A stretch of 64,000 nucleotides of DNA, taken from NCBI RefSeq assembly GCF_019636135.1, contig NZ_JAHBYD010000007.1, positions 97,249-161,248 on the forward strand. Direction: 5' to 3'. Position numbers and translations under genes: made by a program. The notes beneath the pieces were generated by a model. The model worked only from the letters and a program-made list of their open reading frames with translations. It had not been told where the DNA came from and did no database searches. Positions 41,976 through 49,420 of this stretch are shown here, piece by piece. Position 1 is the stretch's first letter, and every line of letters begins with the position of its first letter. The stretch is from Phenylobacterium sp. GTDB taxonomy: Bacteria; Pseudomonadota; Alphaproteobacteria; Caulobacterales; Caulobacteraceae.

Positions 41976-44927
41976 ATGAGCCTGAGGAAGGCCCTCCGTT
42001 CCGGGGTGGCTGCGGCCTGCATCGCCAGCGTCGCCGCCCCCGCCGGGATCGCCGCCCCCGCGGCCAAGGCCGCTGCCCCCTCTTCTCCGGAAAAAGGGCG
42101 CAGCGGCCCGGTCGTTCGCGTGGCGACGACGGAGACCTTCTCGCGCATCGAGATCGCGGGGCGCGTCGCGACCCGGCGCGACGGCCGGAACCTGGTCCTG
42201 ACCCTGGCCGGCAACCCCGATGTCGCCCGCCTGCTGACCTCGCCGCCGAAATGGATCAAGCAGGCGACGCGCAAGCGCACCGGCTCGGGCATCGAGCTCA
42301 CGATCACCCTGGCCGACGACGCCGACCTCAAGGTCGGCCAGGCCGACGGCGCGACCTACATCAACGTCTTCGAGAAGCCCGAGCCGACGCCGGAGCAGAA
42401 GGCGGCCGCCCAGGCCGCCGAACCCGTCGCCGTCGCCGAGGCCGAGCCGCCGCGGCCGAACCCGCTGCCCGCCGGCGGCGTGGTCAGGATGGACGCCAAG
42501 GTCGGGGACGGGCAGACGACGCTCAGCTTCACCTGGGCCAATCCGGCCGGCGCCGCCGTCTTCCGCCGCGGCGACGCGATCTGGGTGGTGTTCGACGCTC
42601 CGGCGAAGCTGGACGTGTCGACCGCGCCGAAGGGCGTGCGCCCCCTGCGCGGCGTCGAGGCCTTCCGCGGCGCCGACTACGCCGCCATCCGCATCGACGC
42701 CGAAACGGACGCCCCGGTCTTCGTGGGCTCGCAGGGCAATACCTGGACGATCTCGCTCGGTCCCGGACCGCAGGCCCAGCCCGCGATCGTGCGCATCAGC
42801 CGCGACGCGGCCGGCGGCCCCGCGACGCTGAAGGCCCCGGTGGCCGGCGCCACGCGCGTCGTCAACCTGCCCGACCCGGTGGTCGGCGACACGCTGAAGG
42901 TCGTCACCGCGCTCGGCCCCGCCAAGGGCGTCCCGACCCGCCGCGACTTCGTCGACGCCGCGCTGCTGCCCTCCATCCAGGGCCTCGCCATCGAGCCGCT
43001 GGTCGACGACCTGGCCGTGGCGCGCGACGGCGAGATCGTGCGGATCAGCCGCGCCGAGGGCATGACGCTGTCGCCCGCCTGGGCCACGCGCGACAAGGAA
43101 GACGCCCAACTCGGCGCGCCGCAGCCGGCGATCATGCCCGCGCTGGTCAATGCCGAGTGGGCCAGGACGGGCGAGGGCGGCTTCATGCGCCGCTACGACG
43201 CCCTGTTCTCGGCGGCGGCGGCCGAGAGCGCCAACAAGGATCGCCAGGCTCCGGTCGGCGCGCGCATGGCGCTGGCCCGCTTCCTGGTGGGCTCGGACCT
43301 CAGCTACGAGGCCATCGGCGTGCTGAACGCCCTGGCCCGCGAGCATCCCGAGATGCTCGACGATCCGGAGTTCCGGGGCCTGCGCGGCGTCGCGCGCGCC
43401 ATCGCGCGCCGCTATGCCGAGGCCGACAACGACTTCTCCGCGCCGGCCCTCGCCGACGACCCGTCGAGCCAGCTCTGGCGCGCCTACGTCAACACCCAGA
43501 TGGCCCACTACGCCGAGGCGCGCGGCTTCTTCGGCAAGGGCGTCGAGGCCTATGGGCTGTTCTCGCCGGTCTGGAAGGCGCGCTTCGCCCGCGCCGACGC
43601 CCAGGCCGCGCTCGCCCAGGGCGACCTGGTGGGGGCGGATGCCCGCGTGCGCATGGCCCTGGAGGAGAAGGTCCCCTCCGAGGAAGCGCTGCGGACGCGC
43701 CTCGTCCAGGCCCGCGTGATCGAGCTCCAGGGCAATCAGGCCCGCGCGCTGAAGGTCTACGCGGCGATCGCCACCGCCCCGATCGACTCCATCTCGGCGC
43801 CGGCCCAGCTCCGCGCCACCCAGATCCGCCTCACGCTCGGCCAGATCACCCCGACCCAGGCCGCCAACGTGTTCGACGGCCTGCGCTACCGCTGGCGCGG
43901 CGACGGCACGGAGCTCGAGACCATCCGCGCGCTGGGCCAGCTCTACCTGGCGCAGGGCCGCTACCGCGAGGCGCTGGAGGCGTTGCGGTCCGCCGGCGTG
44001 CGCCTGCCCGACCTGCCCGAGGCGCTGCAGCTCTCGGCCGACCTCAACACCGCCTTCCGCGGCCTCTTCCTCGACGGTCTCGCCGACGGCCTGGAGCCGA
44101 CCCAGGCGCTGGCGCTCTTCTTCGACTTCAAGGAACTGGCCCCGCTGGGCGCCGACGGCGACCTGATGGTGCGCAAGATCGTGCGCCGCCTCGTGGACGT
44201 CGACCTGCTGCCGCAGGCCGCCGACCTCCTGAAGTACCAGGCCGAGAACCGCCTCGACGGCGTGCCGAAGGCCCAGGTCTCCACCGACCTCGCCGTGATC
44301 TACCTGATGGACCGCAAGCCCGAGGCGGCGCTGGAGGCGATCAACGCCTCGCGGACCACGGTGCTGCCGACCGCGCTCAACGCCGAGCGCCGGCTGATCG
44401 AGGCGCGGGCCTGGACCGCGCTCGGCCGCTACGACAACGCGCTCGAGATCATCGAGGCCGACAGGAGCCGCGACGGGAACGACCTGCGCGCCGAGATCAC
44501 CTGGAAGCAGAAGAACTGGGCCGTGGCCGCCCCGCTGTTCGAGAAGGGCCTCGGCGACCGCTGGAAGACCGCCACGCCGCTGAGCGCCGACGAAGAGGGC
44601 CGCCTGCTGCGCGCCGGCGTCGCCTATTCGCTGGCCGGCGACGAGGGCTCGCTCGCCCGCCTGCAGGCCCGCTACCAGGGCTTCTACGAGAAGGCCAACA
44701 ACCCCGAGGCGCTGAAGATCGCGCTGTCGGGCGTGCCCACCGGCCGCCTCTCGGTCGCCGACTTCGGCCGCGTCAGCGCCGACAACGAGGCCTTCGCCGG
44801 CTGGGTCGACAAGATGAAGGGCCGCTTCAAGACCCGCCCCGCCCCCGTCGGCGCCGCCAAGCCCCCGCCGGTCGCCCCGGCCAAGCAGGCCGAGGCCGCC
44901 CCGACCAAGCCCGACGCCAAGGGGTAG
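41976..44927 (+). CDS. Large TPR-repeat exported protein of the flagellar cluster
   Basis: A 983-residue protein with a signal-like N-terminus (MSLRKALRSGVAAACIASVA, Ala-rich to about residue 40). Residues about 45-350 are beta-rich (RIEIAGRVATRRDGRNLVLT; EAFRGADYAAIRIDAETDAP). From about 400 to the end it is an alpha-helical solenoid with TPR-like repeats (AALAIYL-type; LGQLYLAQGRYREALEALRS; TALGRYDNALEIIEADRSRD). It begins three bases after the MotE-like gene, so it is in the fliL operon. TPR proteins of this size are found in alphaproteobacterial flagellar loci, but the function is unassigned. A basal-body or motor scaffold in the periplasm is my guess. Confidence 0.72.
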   Translation: MSLRKALRSGVAAACIASVAAPAGIAAPAAKAAAPSSPEKGRSGPVVRVATTETFSRIEIAGRVATRRDGRNLVLTLAGNPDVARLLTSPPKWIKQATRKRTGSGIELTITLADDADLKVGQADGATYINVFEKPEPTPEQKAAAQAAEPVAVAEAEPPRPNPLPAGGVVRMDAKVGDGQTTLSFTWANPAGAAVFRRGDAIWVVFDAPAKLDVSTAPKGVRPLRGVEAFRGADYAAIRIDAETDAPVFVGSQGNTWTISLGPGPQAQPAIVRISRDAAGGPATLKAPVAGATRVVNLPDPVVGDTLKVVTALGPAKGVPTRRDFVDAALLPSIQGLAIEPLVDDLAVARDGEIVRISRAEGMTLSPAWATRDKEDAQLGAPQPAIMPALVNAEWARTGEGGFMRRYDALFSAAAAESANKDRQAPVGARMALARFLVGSDLSYEAIGVLNALAREHPEMLDDPEFRGLRGVARAIARRYAEADNDFSAPALADDPSSQLWRAYVNTQMAHYAEARGFFGKGVEAYGLFSPVWKARFARADAQAALAQGDLVGADARVRMALEEKVPSEEALRTRLVQARVIELQGNQARALKVYAAIATAPIDSISAPAQLRATQIRLTLGQITPTQAANVFDGLRYRWRGDGTELETIRALGQLYLAQGRYREALEALRSAGVRLPDLPEALQLSADLNTAFRGLFLDGLADGLEPTQALALFFDFKELAPLGADGDLMVRKIVRRLVDVDLLPQAADLLKYQAENRLDGVPKAQVSTDLAVIYLMDRKPEAALEAINASRTTVLPTALNAERRLIEARAWTALGRYDNALEIIEADRSRDGNDLRAEITWKQKNWAVAAPLFEKGLGDRWKTATPLSADEEGRLLRAGVAYSLAGDEGSLARLQARYQGFYEKANNPEALKIALSGVPTGRLSVADFGRVSADNEAFAGWVDKMKGRFKTRPAPVGAAKPPPVAPAKQAEAAPTKPDAKG

Positions 44928-44932
44928 GTGGC

Positions 44933-44968
44933 GGATTATCCGGATTTCAAGTATCCTGGGGATAATCC
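44933..44968. promoter_or_regulatory. Inverted repeat GGATTATCC...GGATAATCC (candidate antitoxin operator)
   Basis: GGATTATCC (44933-44941) and GGATAATCC (44960-44968) are exact inverted repeats 18 bases apart, ending 10 bases before the antitoxin ATG and including its GGAGGA ribosome-binding site at the edge. AT-rich words stand out in this GC-rich region. The layout fits autorepression by the antitoxin-toxin complex. Confidence 0.65.
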
Positions 44969-44978
44969 GGAGGATGAC

Positions 44979-45233
44979 ATGATCAGGGTTGCCGCCGCCG
45001 AGTTCCAGAAGAACATCGGCCGCTATCAGGACATGGCGCTGACGCAGCCTGTGACCGTCACGCGCAACGGCCGCGACCGCACGGTCATCATCTCGGCCGA
45101 GGAATACAGCAGGCTGAAACGGCGTGATCGGGAAGTGCTCGGGCTGGAGGACTTCACCCAGGAGGATCTCGAACTCATCCTCGCCGCAGAGCCTCCACCG
45201 GAGGCCGCCCAGTACGATCACGAGGTCGAATAG
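44979..45233 (+). CDS. Phd/YefM-like antitoxin
   Basis: An 84-residue protein starting MIRVAAAEFQKNIGRYQDMA, the Phd/YefM pattern for the DNA-binding half. VTVTRNGRDRTVIISAEEYS is the second half of the fold; the acidic tail (LEDFTQEDLELILAAEPPPE) would bind the toxin. The ATG at 44979 with GGAGGA at good spacing is preferred over a GTG at 44928 that abuts the TPR stop. The next gene starts three bases after the stop. Confidence 0.82.
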   Translation: MIRVAAAEFQKNIGRYQDMALTQPVTVTRNGRDRTVIISAEEYSRLKRRDREVLGLEDFTQEDLELILAAEPPPEAAQYDHEVE

Positions 45234-45236
45234 GGG

Positions 45237-45674
45237 GTGAGCTTTCCCGAACCCGTTCCGGGGTTGGTGATCCGATATGCCTTTCTCTGGCGAGACGCCG
45301 CGTTGCGCGGAGAGGAAGAGGGGCGCAAGGATCGACCTTGCGCCATCGTGGTGACGTCCTTCACCGCTGCCGGCGAACGCGTGGTTGTCGCGCTGCCCAT
45401 CACACATTCTCCTCCATTGCGGGCCGACCTTGCCGTCGAGATTCCGATGGAGACGAAGGTGCGTCTCGGGTTGGATGTCGAGCGCTCGTGGATTGTTGTG
45501 ACCGACGCGAACCGGTTCGTCTGGCCGGGACCCGACCTACGGCCTCGCGTGCCGGGCGCGCCCGAGACCGTGGCCTACGGCATCCTTCCGCGAGCGCTGT
45601 TCCGAGAGTTGCGCGACAAGCTCGCACACGCCATCGCGGGCGCGCACGTCCGCATTGTGCGGCGGACCGATTAG
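45237..45674 (+). CDS. PemK/MazF-like toxin
   Basis: A 145-residue protein with GTG start, directly behind an antitoxin gene. KDRPCAIVVTSFTAAGERVV followed by VALPITHSPP resembles the core strand pattern of PemK/MazF RNases (R-P-x-x-V-V ... V-x-P-I-T). ERSWIVVTDANRFVWPG is characteristic of a MazF-like family seen in alphaproteobacteria. The family fit is by pattern, not by catalytic residues I can prove. The cassette lies between the TPR gene and fliP, that is, inside the flagellar cluster. Confidence 0.68.
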   Translation: MSFPEPVPGLVIRYAFLWRDAALRGEEEGRKDRPCAIVVTSFTAAGERVVVALPITHSPPLRADLAVEIPMETKVRLGLDVERSWIVVTDANRFVWPGPDLRPRVPGAPETVAYGILPRALFRELRDKLAHAIAGAHVRIVRRTD

Positions 45675-45682
45675 GTCTGCCT

Positions 45683-46477
45683 CTACCCTCCGCCCGCGCC
45701 GCGCTGGAAGCTCTCCACCAGGCTGCCGCAGACGAGGCGCCAGCCGTCGACGAGGACGAAGAAGATCAGCTTGAAGGGCAGGCTGACCACCACGGGCGGG
45801 AGCATCATCATGCCCATGCTCATCAGCACGCTCGCCACGACCAGATCGATCACCAGGAAGGGCACGAACAGCAGGAAGCCGATCTCGAAGGCGCGCTTCA
45901 GCTCGCTGATCATGAAGGCGGGCGTCACGACCCGGAGCGGGATGTCCTGGACGGTGGCGGGCCGCTGGATCTTCGACAGCCGCACGAACAGCGACAGGTC
46001 CTCGCGGTCCACCTGGCTGAGCATGAACTGCTTCACCGGCCCGCCCGCGGCGTCGAAGGCGGCGGGCAGTTCCATCTGCTGGTCCAGCAGGGGCTTCACG
46101 CCCTCGTTGTACGACCGCTCGAAGGTCGGCCCCATGACGATGGCCGTCAGGAACAGCGCCAGCGAGATCAGCACGGCGTTGGGCGGGCTCTGCTGCAGGC
46201 CGAGCGCCGTGCGCAGCAGCGACAGCACCACGATGATCCGCACGAAGCTCGTGGTCATGATCACGATGGAGGGGGCCAGCGACAGGACCGTCAGCAGGCC
46301 CACGAGCTGCACCACGCGCTCGGTCAGGCCGGCGCCGGTGCCCAGGTTCACGTTCAGCGTCTGGGCCATCGCGGCCACCGGCACGACCATCACCGCGAAG
46401 GTGGCGAGCACCGAGATCAGCGCCGCGCGGCGCCAGTCGCTGGCGGGCAGGCTCCTGATGGCGCGGAGGAATTCCAT
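45683..46477 (-). CDS. fliP: Flagellar export gate protein FliP
   Basis: A 264-residue polytopic protein of the type III export gate. A signal-like N-terminus (LISVLATFAVMVVPVAAMAQ) is followed by family stretches TSFVRIIVVLSLLRTALGLQ, PNAVLISLALFLTAIVMGPT and FLLFVPFLVIDLVVASVLMS. FliP with FliQ and FliR forms the export pore; the latter two genes are outside the window. The stop lies 8 bases from the toxin gene on the other strand, so the two genes are convergent. The start follows the fliO stop by two bases. Confidence 0.96.
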   Translation of the reverse strand: MEFLRAIRSLPASDWRRAALISVLATFAVMVVPVAAMAQTLNVNLGTGAGLTERVVQLVGLLTVLSLAPSIVIMTTSFVRIIVVLSLLRTALGLQQSPPNAVLISLALFLTAIVMGPTFERSYNEGVKPLLDQQMELPAAFDAAGGPVKQFMLSQVDREDLSLFVRLSKIQRPATVQDIPLRVVTPAFMISELKRAFEIGFLLFVPFLVIDLVVASVLMSMGMMMLPPVVVSLPFKLIFFVLVDGWRLVCGSLVESFQRGAGGG

Positions 46478-46479
46478 CG

Positions 46480-46746
46480 CTACCTGCCCTTCGGCAGGTC
46501 GGCGACGATGCGGCCTTCGCCCAGCAGCACCAGCCGTTCCTGGCCGTCGCAGTCGAGGATGACCACGCGCCGCGTCGGGTCCAGCACCAGGGTCTCGACG
46601 ATCTTCAGCCGCCGGTCCTTCTTCGGCCCCTGCAGCCGGGCGATCGCGTCGGGGCCGTACTTGCGCAGGGCGACCGTCGCCAGGCCGATCAGGCCCAGCG
46701 TCAGGGCCAGGGCGAACACGGCGCGGATGAAGTTCGGCAAATCCAT
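46480..46746 (-). CDS. fliO: Flagellar biosynthesis protein FliO
   Basis: An 88-residue protein with one membrane segment (about residues 5-25, FIRAVFALALTLGLIGLATV) and a short cytoplasmic part (RRLKIVETLVLDPTRRVVIL, GQERLVLLGEGRIVADLPKG) typical of FliO. It helps FliP assemble. It is short but complete, as in Caulobacter-type species. The 87-base region to the divergent flgB holds a full CtrA box. Confidence 0.9.
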   Translation of the reverse strand: MDLPNFIRAVFALALTLGLIGLATVALRKYGPDAIARLQGPKKDRRLKIVETLVLDPTRRVVILDCDGQERLVLLGEGRIVADLPKGR

Positions 46747-46793
46747 GGGCGGCGCTTCTGCGGTGACAGGGGCGCAGTTCGCCGTTGAGTCTC

Positions 46794-46810
46794 TTAAATG
46801 CGGATTAACC
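46794..46810. promoter_or_regulatory. CtrA box TTAA-N7-TTAACC between fliO and flgB
   Basis: TTAAATGCGGATTAACC is an exact canonical CtrA site (TTAA-N7-TTAA, here TTAAC). CtrA sites overlap the -35 of class II flagellar promoters. By distance, the fliO-fliP direction (48 bases to its start) fits a -35 placement better than flgB (24 bases), but both divergent operons may use it. Confidence 0.8.
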
Positions 46811-46833
46811 CTGTTTCTTCAGGATCGGGCCGC

Positions 46834-47280
46834 ATGAACCTGGCCGACATTCCGCTCTTTTCGATGCTTCGGGGCCGGCTGGGCTATCTCAGCGAGCGGC
46901 AGAAGGTCATCGCCCAGAACGTCGCCAACGCCGACACCGCCCGCTACACGCCCGAGGACCTGAAGCCCTTCAGTTTCGACGCCAAGGTGGCGATGGCGCG
47001 GCAGGGGCAGGCGGGCGCCGGCCCCGGCGGCGTTCCGATGATGGCGACCACCCAGGCCGGCCACATGTCGCCGAAGAACGAGCGCCGCGGCCTGGGCGCC
47101 GCCTACAAGAGCGTCAAGACGCCCGACTCCGAGACCACGCTCAACGGCAACTCCGTCGTGCTGGAGGAGGAGATGATCAAGATGGGCGACGCGCGCATGC
47201 AGTACGACGCCGCGATCAGCTTCTACCAGAAGTCGATGAACCTCCTGCGCATGGCGGCCAAGCCGCCCGGCCGCGCCTAG
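46834..47280 (+). CDS. flgB: Flagellar proximal rod protein FlgB
   Basis: A 148-residue rod protein. VIAQNVANADTARYTPEDLK near the N-terminus and ISFYQKSMNLLRMA near the C-terminus are the axial-protein signatures. The start MNLADIPLFSMLRGRLGYLS matches the family, whereas an ATG at 46798 lies inside the CtrA box. It is the first gene of flgB-flgC-fliE, which builds the rod base. Confidence 0.95.
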   Translation: MNLADIPLFSMLRGRLGYLSERQKVIAQNVANADTARYTPEDLKPFSFDAKVAMARQGQAGAGPGGVPMMATTQAGHMSPKNERRGLGAAYKSVKTPDSETTLNGNSVVLEEEMIKMGDARMQYDAAISFYQKSMNLLRMAAKPPGRA

Positions 47281-47291
47281 GGGACCGCTGA

Positions 47292-47711
47292 ATGCCCGAA
47301 ATCAAGCCCGCCTCCGGCGTCGCCCAGGCCATCGCCGCCTCCGCGCTTCGCGCCCAGCAGGGGCGCATGCGGATCATCGCCGAGAACCTCGCCAACGCCG
47401 ACTCCACGTCGAAGACCGCGGGCGGCGATCCCTATCGCCGGCAGGAGCCGATCTTCGAGCCGACCAAGGTGGCGGGCGCCAAGGGCGTGCGGATGAGCAA
47501 GGTCGCGCCCGACCGGAGCGACTTCCGCCAGGAATACGACCCGGGCCACCCGTCCGCCGACGCCAGGGGCTATGTGAAGCTGCCCAATGTGAACAGCATG
47601 GTCGAGGCGCTCGACATGCGCGAGGCGCAGCGGGCCTACGAGGCCAACCTGAACGTCATCGAGACCAGCCGGCAGATGGATCTGCGCACGCTGGACCTCC
47701 TGAAGAAGTAG
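47292..47711 (+). CDS. flgC: Flagellar proximal rod protein FlgC
   Basis: A 139-residue rod protein of normal length. IIAENLANADSTSKTAGGDP and the FlgC-typical YRRQEPIFEP are at the N-terminal side; YVKLPNVNSMVEALDMREAQ and ANLNVIETSRQMDLRTLDLL close the protein. It is 11 bases after flgB in the same operon. Confidence 0.96.
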   Translation: MPEIKPASGVAQAIAASALRAQQGRMRIIAENLANADSTSKTAGGDPYRRQEPIFEPTKVAGAKGVRMSKVAPDRSDFRQEYDPGHPSADARGYVKLPNVNSMVEALDMREAQRAYEANLNVIETSRQMDLRTLDLLKK

Positions 47712-47722
47712 GGGACTAGGCC

Positions 47723-48049
47723 ATGATGACCCCTCTCGCCGCGGCCAAGGCCTATGCGGCCGCCCAGAAGAGCATGGGCGTGGGCGACGGGCTGGGGGCC
47801 GGCGCCTCGCTGGGTTCGGCGACGCCGATGCAGGGCGGCTTCGGCGACATGGTGAAGTCGGCCATCACCGACGCCATGACCGCCTCGAAGACCGCGGAAA
47901 GGCAGATGGCCAACCAGGTCGCCGGCAAGACCGAACTGATCGACGTGGTCACCGCCATCTCGGCGGCCGAGTCCAGCCTGGAGACGGTCATGGCCGTCCG
48001 CGACCAGGTGATCTCGGCCTACCAGGAAATCATGCGGATGCCGATCTGA
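47723..48049 (+). CDS. fliE: Flagellar hook-basal body protein FliE
   Basis: A 108-residue helical protein that joins the MS ring to the rod and allows export of rod proteins. The C-terminal half [20 protein letters not shown] followed by [18 protein letters not shown] is diagnostic. The N-terminal 35 residues are Gly/Ala-rich, as in many FliE proteins. It ends the flgB-flgC-fliE operon and is followed at once by a hairpin. Confidence 0.95.
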   Translation: MMTPLAAAKAYAAAQKSMGVGDGLGAGASLGSATPMQGGFGDMVKSAITDAMTASKTAERQMANQVAGKTELIDVVTAISAAESSLETVMAVRDQVISAYQEIMRMPI

Positions 48050-48050
48050 T

Positions 48051-48070
48051 CCCTCCCCTTCAGGGGAGGG
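48051..48070. terminator. Hairpin between convergent fliE and sodC
   Basis: CCCTCCCC-TTCA-GGGGAGGG is a perfect 8-bp stem with a tetraloop, placed two bases after the fliE stop and five bases before the sodC stop. There is no T tract, so termination is only likely. The same CCCTCCCC word occurs in the larger palindromic repeats of this window. Confidence 0.6.
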
Positions 48071-48074
48071 ATGG

Positions 48075-48575
48075 TCACCTGATCTCCGCGCAGGCCACGC
48101 GCGGGCCCGCGCCGCCGATGGGCTGGGCCATGTGGTCGTCGGGGTTGGCGTGGATCACCACGGCCGAGCCGTCCGCGTCCTTCAGCTTCTCCAGCGTCAC
48201 CAGCGTGGTGAACACCTCCGTGGCCGCCGCGCCGTCCGCGCCGGCGTGGATGTTCGGCAGGTCGCCCAGGTCGTTGGCCGCAGGGTTCAGCAGGCCGTGG
48301 ACCGCCGTCTCCGGCCCGTGGACGTGCGCGCCGGCCGAGGTGAAGTCCGACTTCGAGCAGTCGGCCTTCTCGTGGAAGTGCAGGCCGTGCCAGCCGGCCG
48401 ACAGCCCCTTGGCCTCGACCTTCATCAGCACGCCATTCGGCGCCGCGGTCAGCAGCACCGCGCCCACGGTCTGGCCCTGGCTGTTCTTCAGCTCGGCGGT
48501 GGCGCTCGCGGGCGCCTGGGCGGACGCGGAGGTGGCGAGGAGGGCGGTGGCGGCGAGGACGACGGGCAGGCGCAT
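48075..48575 (-). CDS. sodC: Copper/zinc superoxide dismutase
   Basis: A 166-residue periplasmic enzyme with a signal peptide (MRLPVVLAATALLATSASAQ). Metal ligands are visible in HGLHFHEKADC (copper His pair), GAHVHGP and the late VVIHANPDDH. The two cysteines of the conserved disulphide are in KADCSKS and RVACAEI. It converts superoxide in the periplasm. The gene stands alone; upstream is a 77-base gap to the divergent ABC-transporter operon. Confidence 0.95.
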   Translation of the reverse strand: MRLPVVLAATALLATSASAQAPASATAELKNSQGQTVGAVLLTAAPNGVLMKVEAKGLSAGWHGLHFHEKADCSKSDFTSAGAHVHGPETAVHGLLNPAANDLGDLPNIHAGADGAAATEVFTTLVTLEKLKDADGSAVVIHANPDDHMAQPIGGAGPRVACAEIR

Positions 48576-48652
48576 TCGGGGGACTCCTGATGACTGACGG
48601 CGAACACTAGACCCGTCGGACGGGCCAACCCAAGCCGTGGTAGGTCTGTTCC

Positions 48653-49420
48653 ATGGACGAATCCGCGATCCGGCTTTCCGGCGTCAGCCGCCGCTACGGC
48701 GGCGTGGCCGCCCTGGACGGCGTCGACCTCGACGTCGCGGCCGGCGCCTTCGTGGCGCTGGTGGGCGGGTCTGGCTCGGGCAAGACCACGCTGCTGAAGA
48801 CCGTCAACGGGTTGATCCGCCCCGACGGCGGCCAGGTCCGCGTGTTCGGCGAGGACGTGGCGGCGGCGGCCCCGCACGAACTGCGCCGCCGCATCGGCTA
48901 CGTGTTCCAGGAGGTCGGCCTCTTCCCGCACCTCACCGTCGCCGAGAACATCGCGATCACGCCGAAGCTGCTGGGCTGGGACGACGCGCGCCGGGCCGCC
49001 CGCGTCGCCGCGTTGCTGGAGCTGGTGGCGCTTCCGCCCGGCGTCGCCCAGCGCGCGCCCTCGGCGCTCTCCGGCGGCCAGCGCCAGCGTGTCGGCGTCG
49101 CCCGCGCGCTTGCCGCCGAGCCGCGGCTGATGCTGATGGACGAGCCCTTCGGCGCCCTCGACCCCGTCACCCGCGACGCCCTCGGCGCCGACTACCGCGC
49201 CCTGCACGAGCGCCTGGGCCTGACGACCCTGATGGTCACCCACGACATGGCCGAGGCCGTGCTGCTGGCCGACCGCGTGGTGGTGCTGAAGGCCGGCCGC
49301 ATCCTGGCCGACGGCGCGCCCGCCGACCTGCTGGCGCAGGCGACCGACCCTGACGTCCGCGCCCTCCTGGAGGCGCCCAGGCGCCAGGCCGAGCGCCTGC
49401 GCGAGAGGCTGGGCGCATGA
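48653..49420 (+). CDS. Osmolyte (betaine/choline-type) ABC transporter ATPase
   Basis: A 255-residue ATPase. Walker A GGSGSGKTT, signature LSGGQRQRVGVARAL and Walker B LMLMDEPFGALDP are complete. The style (ISRRYGG, then LFPHLTVAENIAITPKLLGW) is of the OpuCA/ProV group, but without the C-terminal CBS domains that sense osmolarity in OpuCA. The stop overlaps the next gene by four bases (ATGA), so both are one operon. Confidence 0.9.
   Translation: MDESAIRLSGVSRRYGGVAALDGVDLDVAAGAFVALVGGSGSGKTTLLKTVNGLIRPDGGQVRVFGEDVAAAAPHELRRRIGYVFQEVGLFPHLTVAENIAITPKLLGWDDARRAARVAALLELVALPPGVAQRAPSALSGGQRQRVGVARALAAEPRLMLMDEPFGALDPVTRDALGADYRALHERLGLTTLMVTHDMAEAVLLADRVVVLKAGRILADGAPADLLAQATDPDVRALLEAPRRQAERLRERLGA

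Noticed and set aside
40005..45407. 1800-codon minus-strand open frame over the flagellar genes
   Set aside because: It is antisense to fliM, the MotE-like and the TPR genes, which have clear family signatures. Its translation is Arg/Gly/Ala/Leu-rich without domains.
46798..46833. Upstream ATG of flgB inside the CtrA box
   Set aside because: The 12 extra residues do not match FlgB, and the codons overlap the regulatory site; ATG 46834 fits the family.
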